Assembly: GCF_000952155.1 (NCBI RefSeq)
Contig: NZ_JYON01000016.1
Span: forward strand, 52,214 to 116,213
Direction: 5' to 3'
Origin: Aliterella atlantica CENA595
GTDB lineage: Bacteria > Cyanobacteriota > Cyanobacteriia > Cyanobacteriales > Chroococcidiopsidaceae
Length of the DNA stretch: 64,000 bases
Below, in pieces: positions 60,768-64,000 of the stretch (within the stretch, counting starts at the first letter, position 1; every line of letters starts with the position of its first letter). Below the pieces are notes generated by a model. It searched no databases and was not told the origin of the DNA. It saw nothing but the letters and a program-made list of their open reading frames with translations. A program made the translations under genes and the position numbers.

Positions 60768-62483
60768 TTATTGCTTGCGTGCAAGTTTAGCTACAACTGT
60801 AACTAATTCAACTGGTTCGATAGGTTTTGGGACGTGAATTTGAAAACCCGCTGCCAGTGCTTGTTGTTGGTCGTATTTGCCTGCATAAGCCGTCAGAGCG
60901 ATCGCTGGTATTTGTCCTCCTTGTTCTTCTTTCATAGCTCTAATTTGCCGGATCAAGGTATAGCCATCCATTAGCGGCATCCCAATATCAATTATCAATA
61001 CATCTGGCTTGGTTGTTGCCAATACTTTCAACGCTTCAATTGCCGATGTTGCTGCCTTAACTTTTGCTTGAGCTTGTTTGAGCGTAAACACGACAAATTC
61101 TTGAGTACCAGGATCGTCTTCTACTACCAAAACTTCAATACCGCTTAAATCTACTGCTGTTTCTAAAGGTTTATTAACTACTGCAACAGGAGCGGAAGTT
61201 GTTAGCAGTGGTAGCTTGACAATAAAAGTTGCACCTTGTCCTACGCCAGGACTTTCTGCCAATAGCTTGCCGCCGTGTGCTTCTACTATTTGCCTAGAAA
61301 TTGCCAATCCCAACCCCAAACCGCCAAATTTGCGCGTAATTGAGCTATCTTCCTGCCGGAAGCGATCGAACACAAATGGTAAAAAATCAGGCTGAATGCC
61401 TTGCCCTTTATCTTTGACTGTAATTTGGGCGTAATGTTCTACTCGTTCTAGTTCTACAGTGACGTAACTGCCCTCTAAAGAAAATTTAATCGCATTGGCA
61501 AGTAAGTTCCAAAAAACTTGTTGCAACCTACCAGCATCCCCCATTACTTGCCCCACCGTCGCGTCAAGCATCGTTTTGATACCAATTGACTTAGCCTCAG
61601 CCGCCAAACGGACAGTTTCTAAAGCAGCAGCGATCGGTGCAATTAGTGTTACTGGAGCTAAATTGAGAGTTAATTTTCCCCGTACAATCCGCGAGAGATC
61701 GAGCAAATCTTCTACTAATTGCGTTTGGCGTTTGGCATAATACTCGATCTTGACTAAAGCATCTTGTAATTGCGATTCTGAAAGCTTATTTGATTGCAGC
61801 AGCTTCGACCAGCCTAAGATAGGAGTAAGCGGAGTTCTCAGTTCGTGCGAAAGCATCGCTAAAAACTCATCTTTAATTCTGTTTGCTGCTTCCGCTTCAG
61901 CACGCGAAGCTTGCTCTTGGTGTAGCAGGCGATCGCGTTCTTGTTCCATGCGCTTGCGGATAGTAATGTCTCTTTGGATGGCAACAAAGTGGGTAATCTC
62001 GCTATTAATGTTACAAATGGGAGTAATATTCCACTCGACAAAAAATTCTGTGCCATCTTTACGGTAGTTAATTGCTTCGCCGTGAAATGGTATGCCATCA
62101 GCTAGATGTTGGCGCAAGTCATCTAAGACGTGGCGATCGGTATTAGCACCTTGCAGCAAACGTGGACTTACGCCTGTTACATCGTCAAGCGCGTAACCAG
62201 TCATCTGTTCAAATGCTGGATTAACAAACACTATTTTCGGTTCTGGCGGATCGAGTTTAGCTGTAGTAATAATGATTGAATCTTTAGATTGCTGCACCGC
62301 CGACAGCAAAAGTCTAATAGTTTCTTCTGTTACTTGCAGGTTACGCAAAGCACTACTAAGTTGCTCTAAGTTTTGCGTCAACTGCCGTTTTTGCTTCGAG
62401 GGTAATTGGCTAGCATCATGTTGCAAGCTAGCCATCCGTTGCTGTAGTTCTTGAATCTGCTGAACAAACTCGTCTTCTTTCAC
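60768..62483 (-). CDS. PAS hybrid histidine kinase with C-terminal receiver
   Basis: A 571-residue soluble kinase. An N-terminal coiled coil (~1-55) precedes a PAS domain (~55-185, FVNPAFEQMTGYALDDVTG; NITPICNINSEITHFVAIQRDIT), HisKA with DEFLAMLSHELRTPLTPILGWSKLL (phospho-acceptor His), HATPase_c with NLLANAIKFS, DKGQGI and GGLGLGLAI, and a receiver domain (~450-565) with VVEDD, DIGMPLMDGYTL and PKPIEP. No membrane segment. The PAS motif lacks the flavin-binding NCRFL of LOV domains. Start is GTG at 62483. It is convergent with rpaA, so a functional link is not implied. Confidence 0.93.
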   Translation of the reverse strand: MKEDEFVQQIQELQQRMASLQHDASQLPSKQKRQLTQNLEQLSSALRNLQVTEETIRLLLSAVQQSKDSIIITTAKLDPPEPKIVFVNPAFEQMTGYALDDVTGVSPRLLQGANTDRHVLDDLRQHLADGIPFHGEAINYRKDGTEFFVEWNITPICNINSEITHFVAIQRDITIRKRMEQERDRLLHQEQASRAEAEAANRIKDEFLAMLSHELRTPLTPILGWSKLLQSNKLSESQLQDALVKIEYYAKRQTQLVEDLLDLSRIVRGKLTLNLAPVTLIAPIAAALETVRLAAEAKSIGIKTMLDATVGQVMGDAGRLQQVFWNLLANAIKFSLEGSYVTVELERVEHYAQITVKDKGQGIQPDFLPFVFDRFRQEDSSITRKFGGLGLGLAISRQIVEAHGGKLLAESPGVGQGATFIVKLPLLTTSAPVAVVNKPLETAVDLSGIEVLVVEDDPGTQEFVVFTLKQAQAKVKAATSAIEALKVLATTKPDVLIIDIGMPLMDGYTLIRQIRAMKEEQGGQIPAIALTAYAGKYDQQQALAAGFQIHVPKPIEPVELVTVVAKLARKQ

Positions 62484-62673
62484 AGGAGATGTTTAAATGC
62501 GATCGCTTCCACTACCATTGTGAAGATTTTAAGCACCTGTAGCATTCCTATTTAGAAAGATTATTCTTTTTTAAAGCTCTCACCAAAATAAAAGCGACTA
62601 AATAATATAGTCGCCAAGAAAAAGATTTATTTCTTAACAATCTGCGTTAATCCGCGTCCATCAGCGTTCGCTA

Positions 62674-63891
62674 TTAAGGAGCTAAAGCATTACCGCGAAT
62701 TAGACTGCCAAGGGTTTTAGCAGTAATTTTCAGTTGAGTAATGGGATTAGCTGGAACTACCGTTTTATAAAGATAGCTATCAAACGTCAGCTTTTGCACG
62801 TCTAAATCGGCGCACATCTCTACAAATGCTTCGCGGGTTGCATCAGTGCGATAAAACACCGATTGCAGAATATCTAAAACTTTGTATGTCAATCCGTACT
62901 TTTTATCCCAACGTTTGAGGTAAAGTTTCAAGTCGCTTTCTGTCACCATCTTCGTGCCACTATTGGTAGCTTCGACAATAGTCTCCGCACACATCCGCCC
63001 AGATTTGGCAGCAAAGTAAATACCTTCACCAGAAGACTTAGTAACGTAGCCAGCCGCATCGCCAACTAAAGCTACTCTACCAACAACGCGGCGGGGTCTG
63101 GGGTGTTCGGGGATGGGGTGCGCTTCAACTTTGATAATTTCGCCGCCCACCAACTTCTTGGCTGCACGAGCGCGGATACCAGCTTGCAATTGCTTGATAC
63201 TAGCTTTATGTACCTGCATTGTGCCAGTACCGACAGCTACGTGGTCGTATTTAGGAAATACCCAAGCGTAGAAATCAGTAGAGACATCATTACCTACATA
63301 CATTTCCGCTAAGTCATTGTAGTAAGTCATCATCTCTTGAGGCAAACGGATGCGCTCTTGAAAAGCGATCGCATAGTTATAATCTCCAGCATCAATTTCT
63401 TTAGCGATGCGGGAATTAGCACCATCTGCGCCGATAATTGCGTCTACCTGCAAAGACTTGGCTACACCTTGCGCTCCGCCTTCGTTGTGGTCTACGTAGT
63501 GGATGGTATAAGGGTCTGTATTATTTGTGGGAATATCGAGTTTATGAACGGTGGCATTAATTAAATTTGCCCCAAGTTGGGCAGCGCGATCGCGCATAAA
63601 GCCATCTAGGACTTCGCGGCGACACATCCCAATATATTCGTCTTCATTTATGAGATTAATATCTACCTCGCGGTTGGATGGCGAGATCATTTTCATTTTT
63701 CGCACGCGGCGATCGATGATATGTGGTGGCAAGTCAAATTCACTGACCATACATAAGGGAATTGCCCCACCGCAAGGCTTGGCATTATCTAGCTTGCGCT
63801 CGAACAAGTATGTTTCAATCCCTGCTTTTGCCAGAGTTTCCGCAGCAGAGGAACCCGCTGGACCTGAGCCAACAACAGCAACTCGTATCAA
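62674..63891 (-). CDS. chlP: Geranylgeranyl reductase
   Basis: About 405 residues. The FAD-binding N-terminus RVAVVGSGPAGSSAAETLAKAGIETYLFERK and the motifs NAKPCGGAIPLCMVSEF and VGDAAGYVTKSSGEGIYFAAKSGRM are those of ChlP. It reduces geranylgeranyl groups to phytyl for chlorophyll, tocopherol and phylloquinone synthesis. The TTG at 63891 follows GGGAGAAG by 4 nt and starts exactly at the conserved domain, so it is preferred; an ATG at 63927 would add 12 residues without family support. Residues after 63927 to the window end hold no gene. Confidence 0.95.
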   Translation of the reverse strand: MIRVAVVGSGPAGSSAAETLAKAGIETYLFERKLDNAKPCGGAIPLCMVSEFDLPPHIIDRRVRKMKMISPSNREVDINLINEDEYIGMCRREVLDGFMRDRAAQLGANLINATVHKLDIPTNNTDPYTIHYVDHNEGGAQGVAKSLQVDAIIGADGANSRIAKEIDAGDYNYAIAFQERIRLPQEMMTYYNDLAEMYVGNDVSTDFYAWVFPKYDHVAVGTGTMQVHKASIKQLQAGIRARAAKKLVGGEIIKVEAHPIPEHPRPRRVVGRVALVGDAAGYVTKSSGEGIYFAAKSGRMCAETIVEATNSGTKMVTESDLKLYLKRWDKKYGLTYKVLDILQSVFYRTDATREAFVEMCADLDVQKLTFDSYLYKTVVPANPITQLKITAKTLGSLIRGNALAP

Positions 63892-64000
63892 AGGACTTCT
63901 CCCAATCTTCAACAGCACGAATTGCATGGTATCACGGAGTTTTGAGTGTTTTTACGCCTGTTGATAAAAGTATAGGGAAGGGGTAGGGGGAGCAGGGGAG

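Noticed and set aside
60768..62483. The hybrid kinase as the cognate sensor of RpaA
   Set aside because: It is convergent with rpaA, has its own receiver domain and lacks the KaiB-like domain of SasA.

Overview
The window is chromosomal DNA of a cyanobacterium. Three things show this: dense HIP1 octamers (GCGATCGC), heptanucleotide short tandem repeats (CACTGGT and ACGAATT families), and photosynthesis genes including psb27, chlP, a CRR7-type NDH-1 factor, rpaA and a complete slr0144-slr0152-type photosystem II assembly ('Pap') operon. Gene content fits a non-picocyanobacterial lineage such as the Chroococcidiopsis/Gloeocapsopsis relatives; that placement is inference.

Bases 1-9.7 kb: a truncated YihY/BrkB membrane protein, a PEP-CTERM remnant, a DUF2854 protein, a CRR7-like protein and a YegS-type lipid kinase. 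Then comes a nine-gene minus-strand operon with two V4R proteins, two phycobilisome-type globins, two 2Fe-2S ferredoxins, a TPR protein, a repeat protein and an SpkG-like kinase, plus an unrecognised gene after the kinase. A strong terminator-like hairpin lies upstream of the first gene.

9.7-12.1 kb: remnants of an integrated element, with a tyrosine integrase beside the 3' end of tRNA-Thr(CGU). 12-27.7 kb: a DUF3493 protein, a beta-helix/SLH cell-surface protein with 84-bp tandem repeats, a DUF1400 protein, the rimP-nusA-ylxR-infB operon (with a putative leader attenuator), a mixed-type ABC transporter operon, a tnpB-only IS200/IS605-type element, and psb27 directly downstream of that insertion.

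28-37 kb: a family-10-like glycosylhydrolase, then a signalling locus. It holds a histidine kinase fused to a complete APC-type amino-acid permease, a REC-PATAN-REC regulator 4 nt downstream, and, divergently, a PLP histidine-decarboxylase-like gene plus a short-chain dehydrogenase. 37-45 kb: a PhyH-like dioxygenase, an amber-interrupted four-helix-bundle gene, an RND efflux pump and adaptor, a small conserved protein and a ChaB protein.

45-55.3 kb: a galactose/glycan region. It contains a glycosyltransferase fused to UDP-galactopyranose mutase, a GH1 domain fused to an RmlD-like reductase, and a tight convergent operon of GH2, galT, a metal-ligand-deficient M24-fold protein and galK. Together these could release and activate galactose and channel it to galactofuranose-containing glycans. 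55.6-64 kb: pyrD, DUF421, a secreted Pro-rich protein, DUF202, a YheT-like hydrolase, rpaA, a hybrid histidine kinase and chlP.

The strongest candidates for an undescribed system are the permease-kinase/decarboxylase locus and the GH2-galT-pseudo-M24-galK operon with its fused-enzyme neighbours.
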